A DNA stretch of 64,000 nucleotides, taken from positions 2,976,001-3,040,000 of the forward strand of contig JACGCN010000001.1 of assembly GCA_014905825.1 (NCBI GenBank). The letters run 5' to 3'. This document shows positions 23,839 through 34,508 of the stretch, piece by piece; the stretch's first letter is position 1; each line of letters begins with the position of its first letter. The position numbers were made by a program, and so were the translations under genes. The notes below the pieces were generated by a model that did no database searches, was not told the origin of the DNA, and saw only the letters and a program-made list of their open reading frames with translations. Source of the stretch: Lyophyllum atratum. Taxonomy: Eukaryota; Basidiomycota; Agaricomycetes; Agaricales; Lyophyllaceae.

Positions 23839-25608
23839 CTACGCGACCATTTGATTTGACATAGTTCCAGTCACTCCTCGTACAAAAACTCCTGCTGCTC
23901 CCATGCCCGTTCCGATGCACATGGATGTGACCAGGACCTGTAGATAGCTCTTAGCTGTCACCGATCTATAGTGGACAAGGGCCTAACCTTTTGACCTCGC
24001 CGAGAAAGTTCGTTTAGTCCCGTAACCAACTGTCTTGCTCCTGTACAACGTGGATGGGGAAGAAAGATAAGTAATTCCGTTGGCTTTACTCCCGAAAAGT
24101 ATATGACTTATCTAAAGGATGTCCGAAGGCGATGGCACCACCGTTGACGTTGACCTTTCCAGATCACTCAGCCCCGATCGTAAAGGTTATCAAGATGTTA
24201 TCCTACCTTCTCCCTAAAGGTTGACGATGCCTCGTATAAGAAATTTTGACTTGTGAATGTTAACAAAGACAAACCTTGGTAAACCAAGTTCCTTCATGAC
24301 ATAGACACACTGGGATGCAAACGCTTCGTTGATCTGGGCAGAGATAGTTGGCATATACTTTCCAGATCAAGAACAAACAAAGATCACACCTCAAACAAAT
24401 CGACCTCATCCAGGGTAATTCCACTTGCCTTCAAGGCCGCTGGAATAGCAGAAACTGGCCCGATCCCCATGACACGAGGCGGTACACCTTCATATTCACT
24501 TAGCGAAGGGTATTAGAAACCAGGAACTTTCTTACCAGCTACTGCTGTTGTATGGTGTTTTGCAAGAATCTTGAGGCCTAATTCCTCCGCCTTCCGTCGA
24601 GACATTAACAGGATGGCGGCGGCTCCGTCGGTGATTTGGCTGGCATTTCCCCCGGTCGTCGTCCCTTTACCCCATTGCGGAAAAGCAGCCTTGATTTTCC
24701 CTAAGCTCTCCTTGGTCGTCCCAAGCCTGATTCCATCATCTTCCGTGACCACAACTCGTCTGCGCTCCCCGGTGGAGGGGTCGATTTGGAATACTGTAAA
24801 AGGGACTATCTCCTTGGCAAAATATCCCAATTTCTGTGCTTGTTCTGCGCGTTGGAAAGACGTTGCAGCGAATTCATCCTGTTCATCCCGAGTGACATTG
24901 AAATCACTGGCGACGTTCTCGCTCGTCCACCCCATGCGCTCTTTGCAGTCATTAGCAGCTGAATGCACAGAAATCAGTTCGCTCTGAGAGGGTCCACCCT
25001 TGTCAGGGCTAAGAGATCATTAAGTGAACTACCATAGACGCATCGGAAGGAGAACTTACTTCTCAGACATGCTTTCGACGCCTACGGCGAGCCCAATCTC
25101 AATTTGTCCACTTCGTATTTGGTTGGCGATTGTCGTCACTGCCATGAGACCACTCGAGCAGAATCTATTGATGGTTTGGACTGGTACAGTATCGGGATAT
25201 CCTGCAGCAAGGGCTGCAGACCGTGCTGCATACATGGCGTCCGGTGTGAGAACTGTTCCGACACATATGTCTCCGACCAAGGACGGGTTCATGTCAGAAC
25301 GCGCAATGGATTGCTGGGTGGTGAGGGTTTCAACAAGGTCCGAGATTTCGATATCCACAATGACGAACTTTGAAAATTTCCAGCATTAATTCGTCAGTCC
25401 TATAAAAGGGCGGAAATGTCAATTCATTGACAGATAGCGATACTAGTACCACAAACCTTGCGTCCTTGAAACCTCCTTTCTTTGCCTTGCACAAAGGGGA
25501 GCGAATGGCCATGGTAATGACGACGTCATCTGGGCTTTTACGTTCCAATGTTGTGCGTCCTTGGGTGAGACCGCTAAAATGAGCTGCGAGTTGCTTGACG
25601 CGCTCCAT
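23839..25608 (-). CDS. POT1: 3-ketoacyl-CoA thiolase, peroxisomal
   Basis: Last step of peroxisomal beta-oxidation: 3-ketoacyl-CoA plus CoA gives acetyl-CoA and a shortened acyl-CoA. About 430 residues over nine or so exons. The chosen start at 25608 gives MERVKQLAAHFSG, in which RVKQLAAHF approximates a PTS2 (R-V-X5-H, with F instead of the usual L/A at the last position). Conserved blocks are PDDVVITMAIRSPLCKAKKG, QTINRFCSSGLMAV with the nucleophilic Cys, MGWTSENVASDFNVTRDEQD, GGNASQITDGAAA, FEINEAFASQ, NVNGGAIAFGHPL with the active-site His, and TSMCIGTGMGAAGVF with the second catalytic Cys. The GHPLG/CTGAR motif is split by an unusual intron (24050-24111, AT-AC). The stop is TAG at 23839-23841. 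It is divergent from the ceramide glucosyltransferase gene. Confidence 0.93.
24050..24111 (-). other. Apparent U2-type AT-AC intron in thiolase gene
   Basis: Read on the minus strand, the exon ends GGACATCCTTTAG, the intron begins ATAAGTCATATAC and ends TTCCCCATCCAC, and the next exon begins GTTGTACAGGAGCAAGAC. Removing these 62 nt gives G-H-P-L-G-C-T-G-A-R-Q, the invariant thiolase motif. The only AG acceptor nearby (GTACAG) would delete Cys-Thr-Gly and still need an AT donor. The donor ATAAGT is the U2-type GTAAGT with G changed to A; it is not the U12 ATATCC type. Confidence 0.7.
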
Positions 25609-25962
25609 ATCGTGCGTGTAGAGTCCGTCTGAAGGATGCTGGGGTATAAGCAAGATGGCTGGGATCCGACCGGTTCAAGTTGCCGAGGTGTGGCGGTGTT
25701 GCTCAATCCACCTTGCCCGTGGGAATAGATGGGGATTACCCACCCCCACATACTTACTACAGGCCCGCTACATCCTTTTTTGATTCTTGTCAAAAAACCT
25801 GGTGCCAGACTTGGTGGTGGTATTGATCTTGGCAGATCAATACCGGTCAGTAAATGTCAAATAATTATTTTACATAATTACTCAACCATTTACGTATGTA
25901 CACCATATGTGCTAACTTAAAAATTCAACGTCCAGCAAACATCACGGTCGCGGCGCTGCCCG
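25609..25962. promoter_or_regulatory. Divergent intergenic region, thiolase/ceramide glucosyltransferase
   Basis: 354 bp between two divergent start codons. An imperfect inverted repeat is visible around 25825-25845 (gatcttggcagatcaatacc). No specific factor site is assigned. Confidence 0.4.
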
Positions 25963-27459
25963 ATGGATGCAGGAGAATATGGTGACGTTGCCTTATTTTG
26001 CTTGTCCTTAGCTGGCATAATATGGTATCTTGCCTTATGGTCAATTGGTCTGCTGGGGTGCGGGGCCGCGTGCGTCCGCCATTTCTCGTTTGCCTGGCCA
26101 ATGCTGACCCTTCCCTTCAGGCGACGTAGGTATCGGCTGCGACCTCGATCACCACTTGCGACCGCCCCCTCTGCACCTGGTGTCTCTATACTCCGACCTC
26201 TCAAAGGACTGGATACAAACCTTTACGAAAACTTAGAGTCCACATTTCAGCAAGAATACCCGAATTTCGAAATCATATTTTCAGTCGCGGAAGAGAGCGA
26301 TCAGGCTCTTCCATTAGTGAGAGATTTGATATCGAAGTATCCCCATGTTAATACCACAGGTTATCATCGGTAAGAGAAAATGTACCACGCTGTCTCAACG
26401 TTTCTCAAGGCTTCATGTAGGGGAAGAAGTTATTGGTGTAAACCCCAAAGTCAACAACCTCATTCGCTCGTATCGACAAGCGGCAAATGACATATTGTGG
26501 GTCCTCGATTCGAACGTCACGGTTCATTCAGGGACCCTCGCACGATCTGTAGATGCCCTCGACGGTCCTCCCTGCACCTGGCTCTCCAGCACCGCTTCGC
26601 AGGGTTGCTGTTGTTCACCATGTACCATTCGCTTTTGCGCATGGGTCCAAGATAGGTTCCAGAATCGAAGAAGCCTTCTTGAATACTACTCATGCCAAAA
26701 TGTACATCGCTATCAATACCGCCGCACTCGAATCTTGTGTCGTTGGCAAGTCCAACCTGTATCGTCGCTCGGACATGGAATCGCGTCAATGGATCGCTAA
26801 GGCCCATCGATACCGAAGTCTCAAACGATAGTCGGCAGAATGCCCGTGGCCTTTCTGCATTCGGTCGATTCCTCGCCGAAGACAATATGATTGCGAGCGC
26901 CCTTTGGCACGAGTTAGGATTGCGACATGACTTATCCTGCGATGTTGCACGCAATGCCGTAGGAAACATGAGCCTCGCAGACTACGTTTGGCGGCGTGTC
27001 CGATGGATTCGCGTACGAAAGCACATGGTTCTAGCCGCGACACTTCTAGAACCTTTCACAGAAGCAGTTCTGCTCGCCTTCATAGCAAGCTTGTCCCTTA
27101 GATACCTTTTCGCGGTACCTCCGTCGATTACCCTGATCCTACACTTTTCCTTGTGGTTATACGTGGACCTGGATGTATACGCCTCTCTCGCTGGCCACCC
27201 CCTTCCAGCTGCCATCCGATGGGAGTTTTTCATAGCATGGGCCGCTCGAGAACTTCTCGCATTCCCAATATACATGTTGGCGATATTCGGCGATGAGGTT
27301 GTTTGGAGGGGAAATCGCTATCAGGTGCTGAGGAATGGAGAGGTCACGCGTGCAACGCCTAGCCATTATGATTTTGGTTGGATCCGACGTCTCTTGGCAT
27401 TGGCAAGGCCGAAGTCCATGTCGCGTTACGAACCTATCAATCAAGCCTCGTCCGATTAA
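25963..27459 (+). CDS. Ceramide glucosyltransferase (glucosylceramide synthase)
   Basis: Transfers glucose from UDP-glucose to ceramide to make glucosylceramide, in Golgi/ER membranes; GT21 family. About 480 residues. The N-terminal membrane anchor is FCLSLAGIIWYLALWSIGLL. GT-A domain motifs are VSILRPLKGLDTNLYENL (first Asp), FEIIFSVAEESDQALP, GVNPKVNNLIRSYRQAANDI, LWVLDSNVTV, HHVPFAFAHGSKIGSRIEEA, FLAEDNMIASALWHELG and the (Q/R)XXRW signature as WRRVRW. Further C-terminal membrane segments follow (EAVLLAFIASLSLRYLF, ILHFSLWLYVDLDVY, LLAFPIYMLAIFG). The frame is broken by single extra bases at about 26570 (GPP to PAPGSPAPLRRV) and 26781 (SDME to RVNGSLRP). A third at about 26359 is likely, unless a poorer donor at 26360 is used, which drops the conserved VII of VIIGEE. 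Confidence 0.93.
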
Positions 27460-27754
27460 TTAATGGCATCCAGATCTTGAAGGAAACTATGTCCTATCCG
27501 CGGCACTACCGTATTCCACTCCGTTTCAACCACGTATGCTTGTGTAGATATAGGATAGAGCGCTGCAACTGATAATTTACACAATTATACCGAGATTATA
27601 TTAATATGGTATGAATAATAATATGATGCTGTAGAGTAATATGTGGGCCATGACTGACATGAGTTATTAACGTGTTACGGGCAGTGAGTGATTTTGAAGT
27701 AGTAGACCCTTAGTATACCCTCGAAAAGACTGTCGGACCATTCTTGACAGAGGT

Positions 27755-28452
27755 TTAGGACTGGAGGTCGCAAGCGTATCTTCTCCCCAATGTCCGATTG
27801 GATAGAAACCACTTCCCTGCTTTCTGCTTTTGCCGTTCATTAGAAAACCAATTTTTGACTTGTTTGAGCGACCTTGGAAGACAGAAAGATTCGGAACTAT
27901 TTACACAAAATGTATCAAGATCGAAGCTCACCGGTGTATGACGAGTGCAATCAAGACCATCCATGCCTCAGTAGGATACATAGTTACTTCGTTATATACC
28001 ATGCAAAGGACGGCATATTGCTGGTTGTTAACAGGGGAGTTGTCCAGCGTGTTTATCTTCAGAGCGCGTGTCATATACTCTCTCCGCTTTGCCTTTATAT
28101 CTGCTCGCGCTTTCTGTAGGACCCGCGAAGACTTTCGTATTCGCTTCCTAGACTTCGAACAATTTGATTCAACCGGAGAATCGGAGGAATGAAGACTGTT
28201 TGAAGTGCCTGAACGTCTAAGAGGTTTTGGCGCTGTGCATGAAATGGCTGTTTGCCTGCATTCGACGTGAAGATTCGTGTGGAGATTTCGTGATGGTGGT
28301 CTGGTCTTGCTGTGGTGATCTGTTAGGTTTGCAGAATCGGGCCCGGCGGTTGCGAGTATTCTGTCTGTATCGAGAGCAACCTGAGCGAGGAAGTGAAGTG
28401 GATTGTTTGCGGTGGCATTAGAGGTCGTAAGGGGGGACATAAACTTGGACAA
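27755..28452 (-). CDS. Homeodomain protein (single HD, small)
   Basis: About 212 residues in two exons. The first exon (28452 to about 27929) starts MSKFMSPLTTSNATANNPLH and has a basic stretch (KSRKRIRKSSRVLQKARADI). It then reads NNQQYAVLCMVYNEVTMYPT and EAWMVLIALVIH, which fit homeodomain helices 1 and 2. A 59-nt GT-AG intron joins to RSLKQVKNWFSNERQKQK, the recognition helix with the hallmark W-F-x-N. A short tail (ACDLQS) and TAA follow. It is therefore a nuclear DNA-binding regulator. It is not paired with a second HD gene or with mating-type neighbours, so an A-locus assignment is not supported. Helix 2 is unusually hydrophobic. Targets are unknown. Confidence 0.75.
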
Positions 28453-28999
28453 GGAATAGAGTTGGTGGGTCGAGAAAGGAATGATAAGGGTGATAAAGAA
28501 TGTGAAGAGGAGCGACTAGCGCTATCTTATGAGGAAGGATAAGTGGAAGAGGTTCAAGCTAAGCCTTGACACAATTTTCTCCAAGACTCGACTTTATATC
28601 CATTGCCAACGACTTCGAGAACAAGAGATTCCAATTGTGAGCTCGGCATGTTCCGGTATTGTTTTTGAACAGGCTCTACAACGTCAGGAAGTCGTTGTTT
28701 GGTAGCGAGCGAAAACCTTATAGTTGTAGATTTGGCGCTATAAGAATAACAGATGGCCCCGGAGCCGAGGGTTGTGGCCGATGGCGCGATATCAGCAATG
28801 AGTATACAGTATGTACTGTCCATACACATTCGAAAGACCATCTCGAGTTGATATAGCCACTGGCAATGACACCAACAAATAATAGTCATAAATAACGATC
28901 AGTTGTTGCCCATCCTTCCGAGTCGCAACTGCAGTTGTCAGGACACGCACAAATCATTTTGGACTCGTCCGCTCGCTAGATCCTGCTCTTTCTGCGCTC
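28453..28999. other. Divergent intergenic, homeodomain gene/SEC3
   Basis: 547 bp between two divergent starts. A minus-strand frame at 28554-28889 (Cys-rich start, no domain) is not called as a gene. Promoter elements were not resolved. Confidence 0.4.
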
Positions 29000-31900
29000 A
29001 TGGCGGATCAGCGACAGAAAATAATTGCCTCAGTATTCTCCAGACGAAACGCAACAGGAAGTCTTGAGGAAACATACGTCTCACATGTTAAGATCTGGGA
29101 AGATGCTGGGCCCGAGGGTGGTGGAAGGAAACCACGCTATATACTACTCTCCCGTATGTGTTTGTCACGATCATCCCTTTAAACCAATACGAACAGCTTC
29201 TCAGAGGCTAACAATGGAAGCGGATTCATACACAAGTCCAAATTAAACACGAACGGGACCTTCTCTGTTGGCAAGACCTGGAGGTTACCAGAACTTCGAG
29301 CCATACAAGTCGTGAATGTATGTGGGCATCAGTTATCAAACAGACCGTTAAATCATGTCTCTTTTCTACACAGCCTCTGTCCTTCAACATCACCTTGTCG
29401 CGAACATACCGATGGCAGACAGAAAATCAAGGTGATCAATCCAGCTTCCTGGAAGCTTTGGTCCACCTCTTCCATACTGTTGCCCCCGGGTCCTCTCTGC
29501 AGCTGGAAGGTCTCCCCGAGCCGCAGAAAGTGGAAGGTGAGGTCTTTCTTGTCTGGGTATTAGCTATAGCTGGATGTTAATCTTAGTAGACAGAACAGAT
29601 ACCCGTATAGCCCAACGATCCTCTTATAACCTTCATCCTCGCACGCCGTCGCAGATTGACCGAGAATCCGAGCGCTTTTCGTCACCAACATCACAATCTC
29701 ATCTACGAGCAGAATCTTCCTCGCGGGCGGCCTCTCCGAGCAGTCCTAATCGTATTTATCCTTCGCCAGCAGCCAATCCCAGGGAATCACCTACAACCAG
29801 ACCTACATCAATCAACGCACAGCCCCAACAATTCGGGAGTCGCTCCAAGCTTTCTCGCCCGTCGAATATAGATAACTCAGCACCGCTATTCAATTCACAA
29901 GCAACTTCTCGCTCTCAACCCCCAAAAGATCCTTCTCAGGGTATCTACGGGACGTCGGGAACTCCAATCTCTCCGGATGACTCAATAATACCCTCTGCAT
30001 ATCCACCCGCTCCGCATCGCTCTAGACCTCCATCCCCAGCGGCAGCCCGACCTCGCAAGCCATGTTCTCGAAATCTTGTTCCGACGACATCTGATGCCCC
30101 ACCTATTCGACGAGACCAAAATGCACGCATTTCCTTCTACGATCCTGCGAATCAAGCAGCACTTGATAGGCTGATTTCTGGGGGGGTGGGTATTAATGCA
30201 GATGGTGAAGGGGAAGACGAGAATGCCCTGGCAACGATGTCGAATGTTGAAGAGATGATTGAGGGTTATGAATGGGCCAGCGACGATGTCATCACAAGAA
30301 AGTCATCAAGAGGTGCTGCAGACTTGATTGAAGCTCGACTGCTGGATGAGCTGATGGCTCTTGAGAAGGTATATCTGCAATTCATTTTCACTGCACTTCT
30401 CATATTTTTGTTCAGGCCAACATACATTCTTTTCTGGAATCCGATGATCGAATAGGCATTGTTTTGAAATATCTCGATGAAGCTGTTACAGAACTAGATA
30501 ACATGGATAGTCTCGTGTCGTCGTACAAGATACACCTCAATGTGAGGAAGTACCGCCAGTCCCATCCAACGGACACTTACATATCTACCCCCAGACCGTC
30601 AGTGACGACATTTCATACATCCAATCACAGAATCGCGGTCTGCAGGTCCAGACCCAGAACCAGCGAGGGTTGCTGAATGAATTAGAAAATCTCCTGGTTG
30701 GTGTACGACTTCCTCACACATTTACTGCTGTCTGATTCGTCTATCTTAGCAAACCGTGAATGTCGATCAACAATCGTTGATTACGCTCACACAAGAGTCT
30801 TTAGAGAAGCCTAGGAGTATGCACCGACTTGAGGAAGCTGCTGCACAGCTGTATAAAGCACTGCAAGCAGGACGTGACACTGGTATAACGGCCTCGCAAT
30901 ACCTGTAGATATCGACTCACAAATTCCTCTTATAGACATGGCCGCAACGATGGAAAGACTGCAAGAGTACCGTACCCACAATGCCCAATTTTGTAAACGG
31001 ATGCTAGATTTTCTTTCTATCGTGTTTACTGCCCAAGTTGGTGACACGTCAAATATTGAGACCTCCTTTTTGATCAGATTTTCAGTCAACCCTCCTGCTA
31101 GGTGATAGCAATGGAATCACATCGGCGACAGGGCGCAACAAGCCTACCCTGGCATCGCACGAGGAGATGGAGTCTTACCTTGGCCGTTACTCTGGATTGA
31201 TGCTCTATTTGAAAGAGATGGACGAGAAAGTCTATGCAAAACTCTGTGCAGTGCGTAACTCTGTCCAAGATGTGCACAAGGGTATTGATATCCACTATGC
31301 AGGCCTATTTCTCGGTTGCCAGCGCACTTCATAGCGCACAAATGAAAACGATGTTCTCCAACTACGTCAACTTTGTTAAAAAGGCATCAGAAGAAGGACA
31401 AGAACATAGTGCGCTCTATCCAATTCATTAAGACTGCATGCGCTCAGCCTTAGATAAAGGTTTTAGCTCGACACCGACGACCGGAGTATCCAAGGGTGCC
31501 GCTGGGATGCGTCGTGCGGGAACTATAATTCGGTCTCCCATCGAAGGGCGAAACAAGGATAAAGATAAAACACCGGACGGTGATTTGCGTGCGTCAGACG
31601 TGAGTGAAATGATGAGCTTTGGAGCACCCAGTATTGAAGGTTTCCCCAGGTTTTTGGTCTTCTCTTAGAGCAATTGGCCCCCGCGATATATCGCGAAAAT
31701 GAATTTATTACCGATTTCTTGCAGATAAACGAAGCTGGACTAACCTTTGCCGACTACATGGGCCTCGATAACTATTTCAGGAGGCAGGCTGCACGGGCCG
31801 CGGGGCTCAGCCAGACGACAGTCAAACTGGTTCGCGGTGCCATGGACCTTATATTTGGCTTCCTACCCACCGAGTTAAAGATCTGGCTTGATAACGCCCT

Positions 31901-33054
31901 TGCAAAAGATAACATGTAAGAGAAGCCGCAGATTCAGTGGCACCTATCTGAATGCTTGCCACAATCCCAGGGAGATAATTGGGATCATTGCATGTCTTGA
32001 ACGCTTCCTTGACGCCGAGAACCGGGGAAACCAGTTCCTTCTTACGATGTTGGAGAAGCAACATACAAGACTCAAAGGGATATTCGAACGTCACATCGTC
32101 AGTCTGATTCTGATGCATACCTCGAACTGGCCAGTCTTACCCTTCGGCTATAGGTAGAGCAAATGACCGACATTGAGCAAACCAAGTTGAGCAGCAAAAA
32201 GCGGCAGGGGGTTTCACACTTCGTGAAGCACTTCCCTACCTATGTGGGGCGTGTCGAAAATCAACTTATTGGAGCTGATGGCCTCGAAATACGCAGTAGT
32301 GTTGACGCAGCGTATGAGAAGATCGTTCAGTCGATCTTTGACTCACTGAAACAGATGGCGAAGATGGATGGAGAAGGTGAAGACAAAGGCCAGCTGAATT
32401 ACCACGTCATTCTGATCGGTACGGACTGCTTTTCTTCTTCTCTAAACACGATTGCTCACAGGAAATTAAGAAAACATGCACCATTTTGTTGCTGAGACTT
32501 CCGTACTTGAAGTCGGTGCTGTAGCTATATTTTGTCGACGGGCGGAGGCTATTTACGACGAGAATCTGAGCGCTTACGTCAAGATTGTCCTCCGACGACC
32601 GTTGGCCAGGATCATCGTATGTAATTTAACTCCCCCACACCTTATATTCATACTGATATGTTTCCAGGATTATTTCGAAGGTGTCGAACGCCTATTGAAG
32701 ACCACAGCCCCCACGGAGGTTGCCAACAATAGCATATACAACAAATCTGCGCTCCGGAAGGTAGTTCGGGAGTATAGCTCTAAAGACGTGCGGAAACATA
32801 TCGATGCCCTGTTTATCAGGGTTGGCAAGCATTTCGCCGAAGGTTCCGGCAAGACCACCACGGACGACAGCGGTGGAATCATGCCCGGAACTGTCCTCGT
32901 TGGCGTCTGGAAGGCGTGCGAAGAGGAACTCTTGAGAATAACCGATCTCTTCACGAAGAGAATTTCACAATGTTACGGAGATACTGGAGTCACACTAGAG
33001 TATACAGCGGCGGACGTCGAGGCTGCCTTCAAACGGCATCGAATAGGCTCCTAA
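29000..33054 (+). CDS. SEC3: Exocyst complex subunit Sec3
   Basis: Subunit of the octameric exocyst, which tethers secretory vesicles to the plasma membrane. Sec3 binds Rho GTPases and PIP2 through its N-terminal PH-like domain. About 1,050 residues. The N-terminus (MADQRQKIIASVFSRRNATG, SHVKIWEDAGPEGGGRKPRY, then GTFSVGKTWRLPELRAIQVV and ITLSRTYRWQTENQ) fits the Sec3 PIP2-binding domain. A long Ser/Pro-rich linker (about 29640-30150) follows, then the helical body: YEWASDDVITRK, AADLIEARLLDELMALEKAN, KYLDEAVTELDNMDSLVSSY, LLLGDSNGIT, SYLGRYSGLMLYLKEMDEKV, GLDNYFRRQAARAAGLSQTT, VKLVRGAMDLIFGFLP, HFVKHFPTYVGRVENQL. The end is YTAADVEAAFKRHRIGS. All junctions inspected keep the frame. It converges on the HVA22-family gene. 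Sec8 lies 22 kb away on the same strand. Confidence 0.92.
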
Positions 33055-33254
33055 CTTGCAGCACTTTTCTTATACCCTATTGGAGATGCGGTTACGATTT
33101 CTGGGTCACCGTTCTCAGCTTTTGTCTCAGCTACCAACCCAGCAGAGGTTGATAGAGTACACATTCGAATGTTAAACGTTAAATATTCATAACTATTTAC
33201 CTGTAGCCTGCGTTATACCGTGTGTCACTATAAACCTCTTGTGATTCAATTTAT

Positions 33255-34088
33255 TCAGGAATGCTGGGGTTCGGGGAAAGAGGGAGGGGTAGACTCGAAT
33301 GGATTGGGCAGGTTGATGTCGTTTTTCGCGACGGGAGCTGCTCGTTGGTCGCCAGCGGTTCTGACACCAGGTTCTGTTGCGCCGGAAGGCTGTGGAGCAC
33401 TGTTCATCCAAGGGCTGTATGATTTCCACAGTGCCATCGCCGACTGAAGAGAGAGAGCGGGCCCTGTTGGGGCTGTTGGGCTTGCAGATGATGCGGGTTG
33501 CCTCGATGCAGGCGCCTTATTGATGACACTCCATGCGAACTCCCAAAGAACTACAAGTCGCGCCTGCATGAATGCGAAGACATTGCGCTGGATTGAGATG
33601 ATGCCTGCGTCTAGATCCGCCTCGTGCTTGGCAAAAAATGGTTGAAGGTAAGTGGTGTAGATGTATGTGGAACCCTGCACAGAAAGGGTGAGAAACAGTC
33701 AGTTTACCAGCAAATGAAAGGGGCGAACCTCCGTTTGTGGGAGGGACAAGAACAACAGGAACAGAGTCTTGATCTCCCAGTAAAACGGAAGCCTGACGTT
33801 GGCCACTTGTATCAGCCACTGAAAGGGACGCATATATCGTGTGACTTGCCAGCTTATGAGCCATTCACCCAGATATTCAAATGCAACAAATGCTCCAATA
33901 ACAGTCCAGTACATAGACCATCTCTGAAGTTCAGGCTCGGACAGAGGTCGATGGGAAAGGGCTTTGAAAGTGGCATAACATGGGAGGAGGAAGGCAAACC
34001 AAGCACTGAGAGTCGAGATGAGCATCAACCCTCTGCAATAGACTGATGCAGCGTACCTGACTGCATGGGACACGAGTGACATGAGCAT
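33255..34088 (-). CDS. TB2/DP1/HVA22 family ER-shaping protein (REEP/Yop1-like)
   Basis: Hairpin protein of the ER membrane that shapes tubules; same family as yeast Yop1 and animal REEP5/6. About 223 residues. The chosen start at 34088 (MLMSLVSHAV) is spliced to SAWFAFLLPCYATFKALSHR, then PLSEPELQRWSMYWTVIGAF, VAFEYLGEWLISW joined to LPFYWEIKTLFLLFLSLPQT and GSTYIYTTYLQPFFAKHEAD, which is the full TB2/DP1 signature. The C-terminal tail is amphipathic, then Pro/Ser-rich (PNPFESTPPSFPEPQHS), with no further domain. Three introns are seen: 51 nt, 57 nt with a GC donor (33793-33849), and one of about 51 nt before GSTYIY. The frame is intact with these joins. Confidence 0.88.
33793..33849 (-). 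other. Apparent GC-AG intron in HVA22-family gene
   Basis: On the minus strand the exon ends ATAAGCTG, the intron begins GCAAGTCACACG and ends CCAACGTCAG (57 nt), and the exon resumes GCTTCCGTTTTACTGG. The join gives WLISW-LPFYWE, which is conserved in this family. The remaining donor positions match the consensus perfectly, as is usual for GC donors. Confidence 0.75.
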
Positions 34089-34508
34089 GGTTGGAGGCTG
34101 AGCGAATGGTGAAAGGCAAGCAAAAGGCAAGTCTGAGTTGTGATCCAGATTCAGCCATGACGATCGGCTAGATAAAATCGGGCACGGCCCCTGGACCTGA
34201 AACCTACTTTCTTGTCCGGCCTCGAGAACAGCAACGGAGTACTTTTCTAGCTATATTATGTGAAAGATCGCTGAGAACTACTGAAGAGTGGAAAGGTAAA
34301 GCAGCAACAGGTGTTAACGACTTTCCGACTCAGTGTGCTAGCTCGGGTTAAATTCAAATTGGGTTGTTTGTATTGGTGGTGGCCTTCCCTAATCAGTTCA
34401 ATTTGTCCCCGTGGGCTCAAGTTGTTGTCCACTTGTCCCGCAATCTTTCTTACCATCCTCCTCCTCCGTCTCCTGGCCTCGCTTCATATCCAGAGCCCGC
34501 TTCTTCAA
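34089..34508. other. Divergent intergenic, HVA22-family/Zn2Cys6 genes
   Basis: 420 bp between two divergent genes. Nothing beyond presumed promoters is seen. The 5' end of the regulator gene is uncertain and may extend here. Confidence 0.4.

Noticed and set aside
26561..26585. 25-nt intron to rescue the ceramide glucosyltransferase frame
   Set aside because: Too short for a spliceosomal intron in this genome, where introns are about 50-60 nt. A single extra base fits better.
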